19,944 bases of DNA from positions 1 through 19,944 of the forward strand of contig NZ_JHAC01000062.1 of the NCBI RefSeq assembly GCF_000599865.1, read 5' to 3'. The position numbers were made by a program, and so were the translations under genes. This document shows, piece after piece, positions 11,257-19,890 of the stretch. Origin of the DNA: Deinococcus phoenicis. GTDB lineage: Bacteria > Deinococcota > Deinococci > Deinococcales > Deinococcaceae. The notes below the pieces were generated by a model, which worked only from the letters and a program-made list of their open reading frames with translations, made no database searches and was not told where the DNA came from. Position 1 is the first letter of the stretch. Each line of letters begins with the position of its first letter.

Positions 11257-11739
11257 TCAGGGCCGCGCGCTCCAGGGTTCTACTCCGCCGATGACGTGCC
11301 GTTTCAGGTCGTGGTGCAGGGCGTGCAAAACGCCGGCGCTGATCTCCTCGTCGGTGAGCCAGCGGGAGCCGTTGCCTTCCACCACGAAGCCCAGGATCAC
11401 TTCCCGGTCGTCGTTCCCGAGGGCGGCGAAGCGCTCACGCCTTTGGCTACCCGGCCTGGCGGGATTGGTCGCCGCACTTTCCAGGACATGCCAGCACGGC
11501 CCGCGTACCTGCTGCGAGGGCGCCTCCAGGGCTGTGCCGTGAATCCACACCACCCCCCGGTCGAATGCCCCCGGTTGGAGTGCGTTCGCGTCGGTGTCAT
11601 CTGCCCCCAGCGGGTGCAGGCGCGGATGCTGAAACGGCATGGGGCGGCGGGCGAGGACAAAGACCTCGTCACCTTCGTCCAGCAGGGCACGGACCACGCC
11701 CGCGAGCATTCCGGTTCCACCGACGACGAGCGTTCGCAT
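11257..11739 (-). CDS. Small NAD(P)-binding Rossmann-fold protein (SDR-like)
   Basis: A 160-residue protein beginning MRTLVVGGTGMLAGVVRALLDEGDEVFVLARR, a dinucleotide-binding beta-alpha-beta with GGTGMLAG. The middle has VVWIHGTALEA, and the end is REVILGFVVEGNGSRWLTDEEISAGVLHAL, closing with VIGGVEPWSARP. These blocks match a family of short (about 160-180 residue) proteins annotated as short-chain dehydrogenases in Firmicutes and others. The SDR active-site YxxxK is not present, so a dehydrogenase activity should not be assumed. It follows lipA on the same strand after 52 nt. ATG at 11739 lies 6 nt after TACCCT (11751-11746), so it may have its own leaderless transcript. It is convergent with the CAP lipoprotein, with a 19-nt gap. 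Confidence 0.8.
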   Translation of the reverse strand: MRTLVVGGTGMLAGVVRALLDEGDEVFVLARRPMPFQHPRLHPLGADDTDANALQPGAFDRGVVWIHGTALEAPSQQVRGPCWHVLESAATNPARPGSQRRERFAALGNDDREVILGFVVEGNGSRWLTDEEISAGVLHALHHDLKRHVIGGVEPWSARP

Positions 11740-11745
11740 GGGGCA

Positions 11746-11751
11746 AGGGTA
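11746..11751 (-). promoter_or_regulatory. -10 element of the SDR-like gene, possible leaderless start
   Basis: TACCCT on the minus strand ends 6 nt before the ATG at 11739, and there is no Shine-Dalgarno. No convincing -35 is visible, so readthrough from lipA is the alternative. Confidence 0.4.
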
Positions 11752-11791
11752 AGGGGCCGGGCAACTCCCGACCCCCTCGACCTGCCGGGCT

Positions 11792-13537
<1,746 letters not shown>

Positions 13538-13696
13538 GCGCCCCGGCGGATTAACGTGCTGGCAGCCGATATTCAGGGAGAGATTCACCAGTGGGGCTGG
13601 TCGCCGGAGGTGCGCCCAGTGGTCAGGACAGCGAAAAGGCGATGGGTCGGAGTGTCCGGGAGAGATGGACGGCTGAGCGGACATCTGCCTTCTGGT

Positions 13697-13710
13697 GGAG
13701 GCGCGCCTCC
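13697..13710. repeat. 14-bp perfect palindrome upstream of the GNAT gene
   Basis: GGAGGCGCGCCTCC is a perfect palindrome ending 12 bp before the TACCCT -10 of the acetyltransferase gene, overlapping where a -35 or an operator would lie. It could be an operator, but palindromes of G and C are not rare in a GC-rich genome. Confidence 0.4.
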
Positions 13711-13722
13711 TGTCCCGACCTC

Positions 13723-13728
13723 TACCCT
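13723..13728 (+). promoter_or_regulatory. -10 element of the GNAT gene, possible leaderless start
   Basis: TACCCT ends 5 nt before the ATG at 13734. No Shine-Dalgarno or good -35 is visible. The same TACCCT precedes the SDR-like gene. Confidence 0.45.
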
Positions 13729-13733
13729 GGCCC

Positions 13734-14261
13734 ATGCCCATCCTGGTTCCCCCCTCCGAGCAGTACAAGGCGAGCTTTCTGGACGCGGTGCGTGAGGCTC
13801 AGGCCACCGGGAGCGGTCTGGGCGACACGCTGACCTGGAACGTCGAGGAAGCCGAGGCCGACTTCGGGCCCCTGCTGGCCGCGCTGTGCCGTTTCGAGCC
13901 GCCCGCCGAGCTGCCCGCTGGCTACGTCCACGCCGAATACCGCTGGCTGGTCGAGGGCGACACCTATCTGGGCCGGGTCAGCCTCCGCCACACCCTCAAT
14001 GACCGTCTGCGTGAGTTCGGCGGCCATATCGGCTATGAGATTCGCCCCGGCGCACGTGGGCAGGGACATGGGAAACGTATCCTTGCCCTCGCGCTGGACC
14101 GCGCCCGCGAATTGGGCCTCCCGCGCGTGCTGGTCACCTGCGACGTGGACAATCTCGCCTCGCGCGGGGTCATCGAGGCGAACGGCGGCGGGCTGGAAGG
14201 CGAGTTCGAGGTGCCGCAGTATCACGACAAACCCATCCGGCGGTACTGGATCACGCTCTGA
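13734..14261 (+). CDS. GNAT-family N-acetyltransferase
   Basis: A 175-residue acetyltransferase. The N-terminal part (PPSEQYKASFLDAVREAQATG) and the strand pair YVHAEYRWLVEGDTYLGRVSLRHTLND lead to the acetyl-CoA-binding core GGHIGYEIRPGARGQGHGKRILALAL (about residues 101-126) with the pyrophosphate loop RGQGHGK. It continues with VLVTCDVDNLASRGVIEANGG. This layout fits the COG3981-type GNATs, whose substrates are mostly unknown. ATG at 13734 is preferred to the in-frame ATG at 13695 because it follows a -10-like TACCCT and starts the conserved region. The gene is convergent with the coiled-coil gene, with a 16-nt gap. Confidence 0.9.
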   Translation: MPILVPPSEQYKASFLDAVREAQATGSGLGDTLTWNVEEAEADFGPLLAALCRFEPPAELPAGYVHAEYRWLVEGDTYLGRVSLRHTLNDRLREFGGHIGYEIRPGARGQGHGKRILALALDRARELGLPRVLVTCDVDNLASRGVIEANGGGLEGEFEVPQYHDKPIRRYWITL

Positions 14262-14277
14262 TGGGCGGGCTTCCTGG

Positions 14278-15066
14278 CTAGCCCTCGCCCCGCAGTTCCT
14301 CGGCTTTCTGCTGGAGGGTCCGGGCCAGGTCGTCGAGCGCCTGGGCCTGCTCGGGGACCGAAGCGGCCGTGTCGGTGACCTTCTGGCCCACGATCTCCCC
14401 GATGTGGGTCAGGGCGTCCAGTTGCCTGGGTGCGGCCTCGTCCAGCTCGGCGATGCGCTCCACGATGCCCTCGCCCGCCGCCGTCAACGCCTGCAATTCC
14501 TCCTCGGCGCTGAACTGGCGCAGGGCGTTCACCCGGTCCTGATGCTCGGCGCTCAGCTGGGCCAGCCGCGTCACCTCCTCCAGCGTGCCGGCCTGCGCCC
14601 GCGCCGACCCGATAATGGTGTTCAGGGCCTCCACCTGCTCCTGCACGCGCTCGTGAATGCGGCGCAGGGTCTGCACGTTCACGTCCGCGACCGGCGTGCG
14701 GGTCACGTCCTCCAGGGCCTGACAGATCAGGTCGTCGAGGGCCTCCGCCGCCGTGATCTGCCCCTCGCCGCGCTGGACGATGTCGGTCAGGGCGCGGACA
14801 TGCCCGTCGCGTTCCTCCTGCGGCCCGGCCAGGGGCAGCGAGCGCACCTGTTCGGTGGTCAAGCGCACCAGCTGGCGCAGGGTGTCGGTCGCGGCCAGGC
14901 CCTCGCGTCCGGCCCGCAGGATGTTTTCCAGGGTGCTTGTCTGTGCCCAGCCCGCCGCGCCCACGTGTTCCCGCGCCCGCACCTCGGCGAGGCGGCGGCG
15001 CTGCTGGCTGACCGCCTGCCGTGCTCCGGCCAGCAACGCGTCTCTCTTCTCGACGGACTCACTCAC
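14278..15066 (-). CDS. Predicted coiled-coil cytoplasmic protein of unknown function
   Basis: A 262-residue protein, almost entirely helical and rich in Glu, Ala, Leu, Gln and Arg, without signal peptide, membrane helix or cysteine cluster. Heptad-like stretches run through LLAGARQAVSQQRRRLAEVRAR and the C-terminal QALDDLARTLQQKAEELRGEG. It contains several similar helices with conserved-looking TLExxxRL spacing (TSTLENILRAG, TLRQLVRLTTEQV, TLEEVTRLAQLS), suggesting an internally repeated helical structure somewhat like chemoreceptor or tape-measure helices. I do not recognise the family. GTG at 15066 has no Shine-Dalgarno. CAACAT 6 nt upstream is only a weak -10. Confidence 0.75.
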   Translation of the reverse strand: MSESVEKRDALLAGARQAVSQQRRRLAEVRAREHVGAAGWAQTSTLENILRAGREGLAATDTLRQLVRLTTEQVRSLPLAGPQEERDGHVRALTDIVQRGEGQITAAEALDDLICQALEDVTRTPVADVNVQTLRRIHERVQEQVEALNTIIGSARAQAGTLEEVTRLAQLSAEHQDRVNALRQFSAEEELQALTAAGEGIVERIAELDEAAPRQLDALTHIGEIVGQKVTDTAASVPEQAQALDDLARTLQQKAEELRGEG

Positions 15067-15229
15067 GCCGCCATGTTGCCGGGGCCGTCAGATGAGAAAG
15101 GTAAGATATGCTCCTTCCGTTGCGCTGCGGTGGTTCAGGCCTCGGCATAGCGGTTCTTAAACGCCGGGTAAAGGCTGACGCTGGGGCAAATCCAGCAGCC
15201 TCCCGCCGGTGCTGCGGGCGGCCTGCCCC

Positions 15230-15258
15230 TTGAGTGTCCCCGCCCGCCCACGTATACT
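15230..15258 (+). promoter_or_regulatory. rplS promoter
   Basis: TTGAGT (15230-15235), a 17-bp spacer and TATACT (15253-15258). The expected transcription start near 15265 leaves a leader of about 97 nt before the rplS ATG, in contrast to the leaderless genes nearby. Confidence 0.75.
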
Positions 15259-15264
15259 CCCAAG

Positions 15265-15361
15265 GTCTGCCCCGCAGAGCCGGGAGCGTACATCAGGTCA
15301 AGAACGTCTCTGCCCGCAAAAGCGGGAAGGTGGGACGGTCCGCTGGCAAAGGAGAAGAGAA
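15265..15361 (+). promoter_or_regulatory. Structured rplS 5' leader, candidate L19 autoregulatory leader
   Basis: Within the leader, CGTCTC (15306-15311) pairs with GGGACG (15333-15338, one G-U). Inside it CCCGC (15314-15318) pairs with GCGGG (15323-15327) around an AAAA loop, giving a two-tier hairpin with small internal loops. It ends 12 nt before AGGAGA, the rplS Shine-Dalgarno. Ribosomal-protein leaders often bind the encoded protein. Upstream of the promoter, 15067-15229 shows no gene that I can support, only short GC-rich hairpins. Confidence 0.45.
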
Positions 15362-15832
<471 letters not shown>

Positions 15833-15865
15833 GCTCCGCTCTCTGGCCGGATGTTCCCCGGCCCG

Positions 15866-15893
15866 CCGCCCGCCCTCACAGGTGGGCGGTTTT
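15866..15893 (+). terminator. rplS terminator
   Basis: CCGCCCGCC (15866-15874) pairs with GGTGGGCGG (15881-15889), one G-U, around a CTCACA loop, followed by TTTT and CCTTT, 33 nt after the rplS stop. Confidence 0.85.
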
Positions 15894-15896
15894 CCT

Positions 15897-15923
15897 TTGC
15901 CCCCCTGCCGGGACTGCTAGGCT
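15897..15923 (+). promoter_or_regulatory. HAD phosphatase promoter, leaderless
   Basis: TAGGCT (15918-15923) ends 7 nt before the GTG at 15931, with TTGCCC (15897-15902) 15 bp upstream as the -35, directly after the rplS terminator. No Shine-Dalgarno is present. Confidence 0.5.
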
Positions 15924-15930
15924 GCCGCCC

Positions 15931-16746
15931 GTGACCTCCCGCCTGTCTGTTCCTTTTCCTCCTGCGGGGCTGCCCCTGCTGCTCGCCTTCGACCTCGACG
16001 GCACGCTGATTCCCGATGCGGGCCGGGAAGTGCCGCCGGCGACCGTGGAGGCGCTCTCCCGGCTGCGGGCGCTGGGGGTGCGGCTGGCGGTCATCACCGG
16101 GCGCGACCTGCCCCCGCCGCACGTGCTGGAGACGGCCCGGCCCGACGCGGTCGCCACCAACAACGGCGGCCGCATCGAGATCGGCGGCCAGCTCCACGCC
16201 GAGGCCCGCTTCACACCCGCCGAATTGCAGGCTGTGCTGGCCCATGAGCTGGAGGACGCCCGCGTGGTGGTCTTTACGGCGGACGGCCTGTATGTGGACC
16301 TTCCGCCGGGCCGCGAGCCGGAAGGCTGGATGCGTGCCCGTGGTTCGCGCCCGCTGGCCGAAGCGCCGCAGGAAGGCATCCTGAAAGTCGGTTTCTACCA
16401 CCCGGAGGTCGCAGAGTTCGCGGCCCGCCTGCGCGAGACTCACCCGCACCTCGTCCTGACCGGTGCGCAACCCCCCTACACCGAGTTTCTGACGGTCACG
16501 CCGGTGGGTGCGCACAAGGGCGCGGCGCTGTCCCTGATCGCCGACGCCCTGGAGATTCCGCTGGAGCGCACGGTGGCCTTCGGTGACAGCGACAACGACG
16601 TGGCGATGCTGGAACTCGCCGGGTACGCCGTCCAGCTCGGCAGCCTGCCCCTGCTCGCCCCGCACGCGCACACGCAGATCGCGGGGCCGGAAGCGCTGGG
16701 TGCGTACCTGCACGCGCTGGCCGACCGGCTGGAGGCGGAGGGCTAG
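15931..16746 (+). CDS. Cof-type HAD-IIB family phosphatase
   Basis: A 271-residue hydrolase of the haloacid dehalogenase superfamily, Cof/HAD-IIB branch, which usually dephosphorylates sugar phosphates, flavin or other small phosphates in the cytoplasm. Motif I is FDLDGT (nucleophile Asp21, acid/base Asp23), motif II VITGRD, motif III Lys196 in GAHKGAAL, and motif IV GDSDND (218-223). The C2 cap lies between about residues 80 and 185. The substrate cannot be predicted. The start is GTG at 15931, 7 nt after the -10. The stop TAG (16744-16746) falls inside the CTAG at the left end of the MITE-like element. Before that insertion the gene would have ended at the same codon, overlapping the stop of the convergent ABC gene. 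Confidence 0.92.
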   Translation: MTSRLSVPFPPAGLPLLLAFDLDGTLIPDAGREVPPATVEALSRLRALGVRLAVITGRDLPPPHVLETARPDAVATNNGGRIEIGGQLHAEARFTPAELQAVLAHELEDARVVVFTADGLYVDLPPGREPEGWMRARGSRPLAEAPQEGILKVGFYHPEVAEFAARLRETHPHLVLTGAQPPYTEFLTVTPVGAHKGAALSLIADALEIPLERTVAFGDSDNDVAMLELAGYAVQLGSLPLLAPHAHTQIAGPEALGAYLHALADRLEAEG

Positions 16747-16884
16747 AGCATTTGACAGAATTACGGCCCCCGGGGAACGGCGCCCCAGGTGCCTCCATTC
16801 TGCCCAATGCTCTTCCTGAATTCGCTCGCTCCGCTCGGCCAACGAACGCGGAACACCACCGCATTCTTATGGCAAATGCTCTAG
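16743..16884. mobile_element. MITE-like element with 12-bp terminal inverted repeats at a CTAG target
   Basis: CTAGAGCATTTG (16743-16754) and CAAATGCTCTAG (16873-16884) are perfect inverted repeats bounding a 142-bp non-coding segment between two convergent genes. Just inside, the arms continue with AGAAT (16757-16761) and ATTCT (16863-16867). A third copy, ATTCTGCCCAATGCTCT at 16797-16813, matches the left arm inverted at 15 of 17 positions, so the left half can fold into a hairpin. The outer CTAG (or its TA) on both sides fits a target duplication: IS630 prefers CTAG and duplicates TA, and IS5-type elements use YTAR. There is no transposase inside. Removing it with one CTAG leaves two genes overlapping tail to tail, both stopping at TAG. 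Confidence 0.7.
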
Positions 16885-18386
16885 AGCGGCCCCTCGCGGC
16901 TCACGCGCCCGCCTTCCAGCCGCAGGTGGTGGGTCAGGCCCGCTGGGGCGTCCTCCTCGCGGTGCGCGATCACCATGACGTGGGTGCCCTGCCGGACCAT
17001 CTCCGGCAGCAGCGCCAGAAAGCGGGCGCGTGAGGCGGCGTCCAGAAAGTCCAGCCCCTCGTCGAGAATCAGCAGGCGGGGGGCGTGGGCGACGGCGCGG
17101 GCCAGCAGCAGGCGGCGCAACTGCCCCTGCGAGAGCGTCTGCACCTCTCGGTCCAGCAGGTCCGCCGCGTCCAGCTGGGCGGCCAGTTCCTCCACCCGCG
17201 CCGCCTGCTCCGGCGTGAGGTCGGGGGCGAAGCCCTCGGTCCCGCTCCAGGCGCTGCCGATCACGTCACGGCCCGCCCAGGCCCGCCGCTGCCGGATGCC
17301 GACCTCGGCCCCGACCAACCCGACCGTGCGGCGGCGCTCGGTCAGCAGGTCGCGCCGCAGGTAGGGGCGTTCGAGCTGGCCGCCCCGCGCGGGATGCAGT
17401 TCCCCGGCGATCAGCCGCGCGAGGGTGCTCTTGCCGCTGCCGTTCTCGCCCGTCACCAGCCAGTGCTGCCCCGCCGCCCACGTCCACGAGAGCGGCCCCA
17501 GCGCCGGGTGCCCGTTGCGGTAGACCTGCACGTCCCGCAGCCGCACCAGGTCCCCCGAACCGGGCGGCGGCGGCAGCTGGATGCCCCCGGTCAGGGCAGG
17601 CGCCGCAGCGTTCCCCGCCGTGACGCACCCCCCTTCCACCCGGAGCGTCCGCCAAGCCAGCGGCGGGGCTTCCTCCGGGCGGTGGGTGGCGAGAACGGTG
17701 GCGACCCCGGACGCGTGAACAGCTTGCAGCACGCGCCCCAGCGTCTCCCGCGCCCCGGCGCTCAGCCCGTCCGTGAACTCGTCGAGCAGCAGCAGTTCCG
17801 GGCGCGGCATCAGCGCGCGGGCCAGCACCACCCGCCGCCGCTGGCCGTGACTGAGCGTGCGGAAGTCACGGTCCAGCAGGGGCGTCACCTCCGTCAGCGC
17901 CGCGACCTCGGTCAGCCGGGCCAGGGCGTCCGCGCCCGGCTCCCACAGCCGCAGCGTGTCCCCCTCGAACCCGGCCAGCATCACGTCCCGCACCGTCTGC
18001 GCCCAGTCCCGCGTGAGGTAGAAGGCCTCAGCGTCCGGCCCCACCACGCTCAAACTGCGCCGTGCCCGCACCGCCGACCGCTGCACCCCGCCGCCCAGCC
18101 CGTACACCCGCTCGCCGCTCACGGGGGCCACCTCGCCCGCCAGCAGCCGCAGCAAGGTGGTCTTGCCGCCGCCGTTCGGCCCGGCCAGCCGCAGCGCCTC
18201 GCCCCGGTGGAGGGTCAGGCTCACGCCGTCCAGCAGGACGCGCCCGCCCGCGTGGACAGTCGCGCCCGTCAGCCTCACCAGGGGCAGGCCGGGAGCCGGA
18301 AGCTGGGCGGCCGGGAGCTGTGCCTTTGGGAGCTGGGCTTCTGGGAGCTGGGCGTGGGGGGCCGCCGCATTTGCCTCGCCTGTCAT
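16881..18386 (-). CDS. Tandem ABC ATPase, ModF-like
   Basis: A 501-residue soluble protein with two ABC nucleotide-binding domains and no membrane helices. NBD1 has Walker A GPNGGGKTT (69-77), signature LSHGQRRRV, Walker B LLLLDEFTD and switch His in ATHRPEEAPP. NBD2 has Walker A GENGSGKST (Lys319), signature LSQGQLRRL, Walker B LLILDEGLD and IAHREEDAPAGLTHHLRL. The last segment closely resembles the end of E. coli ModF, a two-domain ATPase linked to the molybdate locus. No molybdate genes are nearby, so the role is open; ABC-F translation factors are less likely because their long inter-domain linker is missing. The N-terminus carries four AQLPx repeats (12-31). ATG at 18386 follows TAGACT by 7 nt without a Shine-Dalgarno. 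Its stop lies in the right end of the MITE. Confidence 0.9.
   Translation of the reverse strand: MTGEANAAAPHAQLPEAQLPKAQLPAAQLPAPGLPLVRLTGATVHAGGRVLLDGVSLTLHRGEALRLAGPNGGGKTTLLRLLAGEVAPVSGERVYGLGGGVQRSAVRARRSLSVVGPDAEAFYLTRDWAQTVRDVMLAGFEGDTLRLWEPGADALARLTEVAALTEVTPLLDRDFRTLSHGQRRRVVLARALMPRPELLLLDEFTDGLSAGARETLGRVLQAVHASGVATVLATHRPEEAPPLAWRTLRVEGGCVTAGNAAAPALTGGIQLPPPPGSGDLVRLRDVQVYRNGHPALGPLSWTWAAGQHWLVTGENGSGKSTLARLIAGELHPARGGQLERPYLRRDLLTERRRTVGLVGAEVGIRQRRAWAGRDVIGSAWSGTEGFAPDLTPEQAARVEELAAQLDAADLLDREVQTLSQGQLRRLLLARAVAHAPRLLILDEGLDFLDAASRARFLALLPEMVRQGTHVMVIAHREEDAPAGLTHHLRLEGGRVSREGPL
18294..18353 (-). repeat. Four 15-bp tandem repeats (AQLPx) in the ModF-like gene
   Basis: Residues 12-31 are AQLPE, AQLPK, AQLPA and AQLPA, each encoded by a 15-bp unit related to CTGGGAGCTGGGCTT on the plus strand. 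Copy number can change in frame by slippage, which would lengthen or shorten a probably disordered N-terminal tail. Confidence 0.85.
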
Positions 18387-18393
18387 CGCCCCG

Positions 18394-18399
18394 AGTCTA
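18394..18399 (-). promoter_or_regulatory. -10 element of the ModF-like gene, leaderless
   Basis: TAGACT on the minus strand ends 7 nt before the ATG at 18386. The -35 is not convincing. It supports this start over longer in-frame openings that run into the SPFH gene. Confidence 0.55.
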
Positions 18400-18471
18400 G
18401 AGGGTGGGGGCCAGCGTCCCGGCGGGAACCCACGCCCCTGCCCCCGCGTACTGCTGACAGGAGGCGCCTGA

Positions 18472-19419
18472 ATGGGATTCACGATCTTTGTCGTCGTTTT
18501 GCTCCTGCTGGTGATCGTCACGCTGCTCGCCGGGATCAAGAGTGTCCCGCAGGGCTACGAGTGGACGCAGGAACGCTTCGGCAGGTTCCAGCGCACCCTC
18601 AAGCCCGGACTGAACCTGATCATTCCCTACATCGACCGCGTGGGCCGCAAGGTCAACGTGATGGAGCAGGTGCTGGACGTGCCCAGCCAGGAGGTCATCA
18701 CCAAGGACAACGCCCTCGTCACGGTGGACGGCGTGGTCTTCTATCAGGTGCTGGACGCCGCCAAGGCCAGCTACGAGGTCCGCAACCTCCAGCAGGCGAT
18801 CCTGAACCTCACCATGACCAATATCCGCACCGTGATGGGCGGCATGGACCTCGACGAACTGCTGAGCAACCGCGACCAGATCAATGCCCGGCTCTTGATG
18901 GTGGTGGACGAGGCCACCGAGCCGTGGGGGGTCAAGGCCACCCGCATCGAGGTGAAGGACATCAAGCCGCCCGCCGATCTGGTCGCCAGCATGGCCCGCC
19001 AGATGAAGGCCGAACGCGAGAAACGCGCCAACATTCTGGATGCCGAGGGCTTCCGTCAGGCCGCCATCCTCAAGGCCGAGGGCGAGAAGCAGGCCGAGAT
19101 CCTGAATGCCGAGGGCCGCCGCCAGGCCGCCTTCCTGGAAGCCGAGGCCCGTGAGCGGCAGGCGCAGGCCGAGGCCGCCGCCACCCGCATGGTCAGCGAG
19201 GCCATCGCCGCCGGCAACGTGCAGGCGATTAACTACTTCGTGGCGCAGCGCTATGTGGACGCCCTGAAGGACATCGCCACCGCGCCCAACCAGAAGACCC
19301 TGATCCTGCCGCTGGAGGCGACCGCCATGCTGGGCAGCCTCCAGGGCATCGCAGAGGTGGCGCGCGAGGCGTTCGGCGGCGGGAGCAGCGGGGCGGGCAA
19401 CGGCCCCCGGAGGAGCTGA
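18472..19419 (+). CDS. SPFH/Band 7 (stomatin-like) membrane protein, QmcA-type
   Basis: A 315-residue membrane-anchored SPFH protein. One N-terminal helix (about residues 3-24) is followed by [30 protein letters not shown], the start of the SPFH/PHB domain, which runs to about residue 180 and includes [23 protein letters not shown] and the [20 protein letters not shown] block. A charged Ala/Glu-rich coiled coil with repeated xAEGxxQAxI units (about 180-245) drives oligomerisation. Such proteins form large cages or microdomains that organise membrane proteases such as FtsH (family knowledge). A strong Shine-Dalgarno, AGGAGG (18459-18464), lies 7 nt before the ATG. The NfeD gene follows after 3 nt, the classic partnership. 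No clear promoter is visible in the 85 bp shared with the divergent ABC gene. Confidence 0.95.
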   Translation: MGFTIFVVVLLLLVIVTLLAGIKSVPQGYEWTQERFGRFQRTLKPGLNLIIPYIDRVGRKVNVMEQVLDVPSQEVITKDNALVTVDGVVFYQVLDAAKASYEVRNLQQAILNLTMTNIRTVMGGMDLDELLSNRDQINARLLMVVDEATEPWGVKATRIEVKDIKPPADLVASMARQMKAEREKRANILDAEGFRQAAILKAEGEKQAEILNAEGRRQAAFLEAEARERQAQAEAAATRMVSEAIAAGNVQAINYFVAQRYVDALKDIATAPNQKTLILPLEATAMLGSLQGIAEVAREAFGGGSSGAGNGPRRS

Positions 19420-19422
19420 CGG

Positions 19423-19890
19423 ATGGACTGGCTGCCGACCTTTGAACACGTGCGGCCCTGGCACTGGTGGGTGCTGGGCGCACTGCTGCTGATTCTGGAG
19501 GTCACGTTGCCGGGCGTGTTCTTCGTGTGGCTCGCGCTGGCGGCCTTCACGCTCGGGCTGGTGGTGTTCGTGTTGCCGCTGCCCGTCACGGTGCAACTGC
19601 TGCTCTTCGCGGCCCTCAGCGTGGCGGCGGTCCTGATCGGTCGGCGCTACGTGGGCCGTCTGCCCGTCGGCGGTGACGAGGGCGACACCCTCAACACGGG
19701 CGCACACCGCCTGGTGGGCCGCACTGTCACCGTCACCGCGCCCATCGTGAACGGCGTGGGCCGCGTCCGGGTGGGTGACAGCGACTGGCGCGCCACCGGC
19801 CCCGACACCCCCGTCGGAGCCTCGGTGCTGGTGGTCGGGGCGGAAGGCACGACGCTGCGGGTGCGGGAGATTTCGGGGTCGTGGGTCTAG
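19423..19890 (+). CDS. NfeD family membrane protein (short, YbbJ/NfeD1b type)
   Basis: A 155-residue protein. The N-terminal half has two or three membrane helices (WWVLGALLLILEVTLPGVFFVWLALAAF in outline, and LLLFAALSVAAVLIG). The C-terminal half is a small OB-fold domain (LVGRTVTVTAPIVNGVGRVRVGDSDWRATG, ending GTTLRVREI). This short class lacks the ClpP-like serine-protease domain of long NfeD proteins and is paired with stomatin-type SPFH proteins, as in E. coli ybbJ-qmcA. It starts 3 nt after the SPFH stop with GGAGGAG as the ribosome binding site inside the SPFH end, so the two are co-translated. After TAG at 19888-19890 the last 54 bp show nothing I can support. Confidence 0.94.
   Translation: MDWLPTFEHVRPWHWWVLGALLLILEVTLPGVFFVWLALAAFTLGLVVFVLPLPVTVQLLLFAALSVAAVLIGRRYVGRLPVGGDEGDTLNTGAHRLVGRTVTVTAPIVNGVGRVRVGDSDWRATGPDTPVGASVLVVGAEGTTLRVREISGSWV

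Noticed and set aside
15111..15229. Possible small RNA or short peptide upstream of rplS
   Set aside because: Short GC hairpins occur, but there is no promoter-plus-terminator pair and no open frame with a ribosome binding site, so no feature is claimed.
16747..16880. Small gene or transposase remnant inside the MITE-like element
   Set aside because: No frame longer than a few dozen codons, no ribosome binding site and no recognisable motif.
18387..18539. Longer N-terminus of the ModF-like protein starting at 18539
   Set aside because: The extra 51 residues overlap the SPFH start and have no family match. The ATG at 18386 follows a -10 at leaderless spacing.
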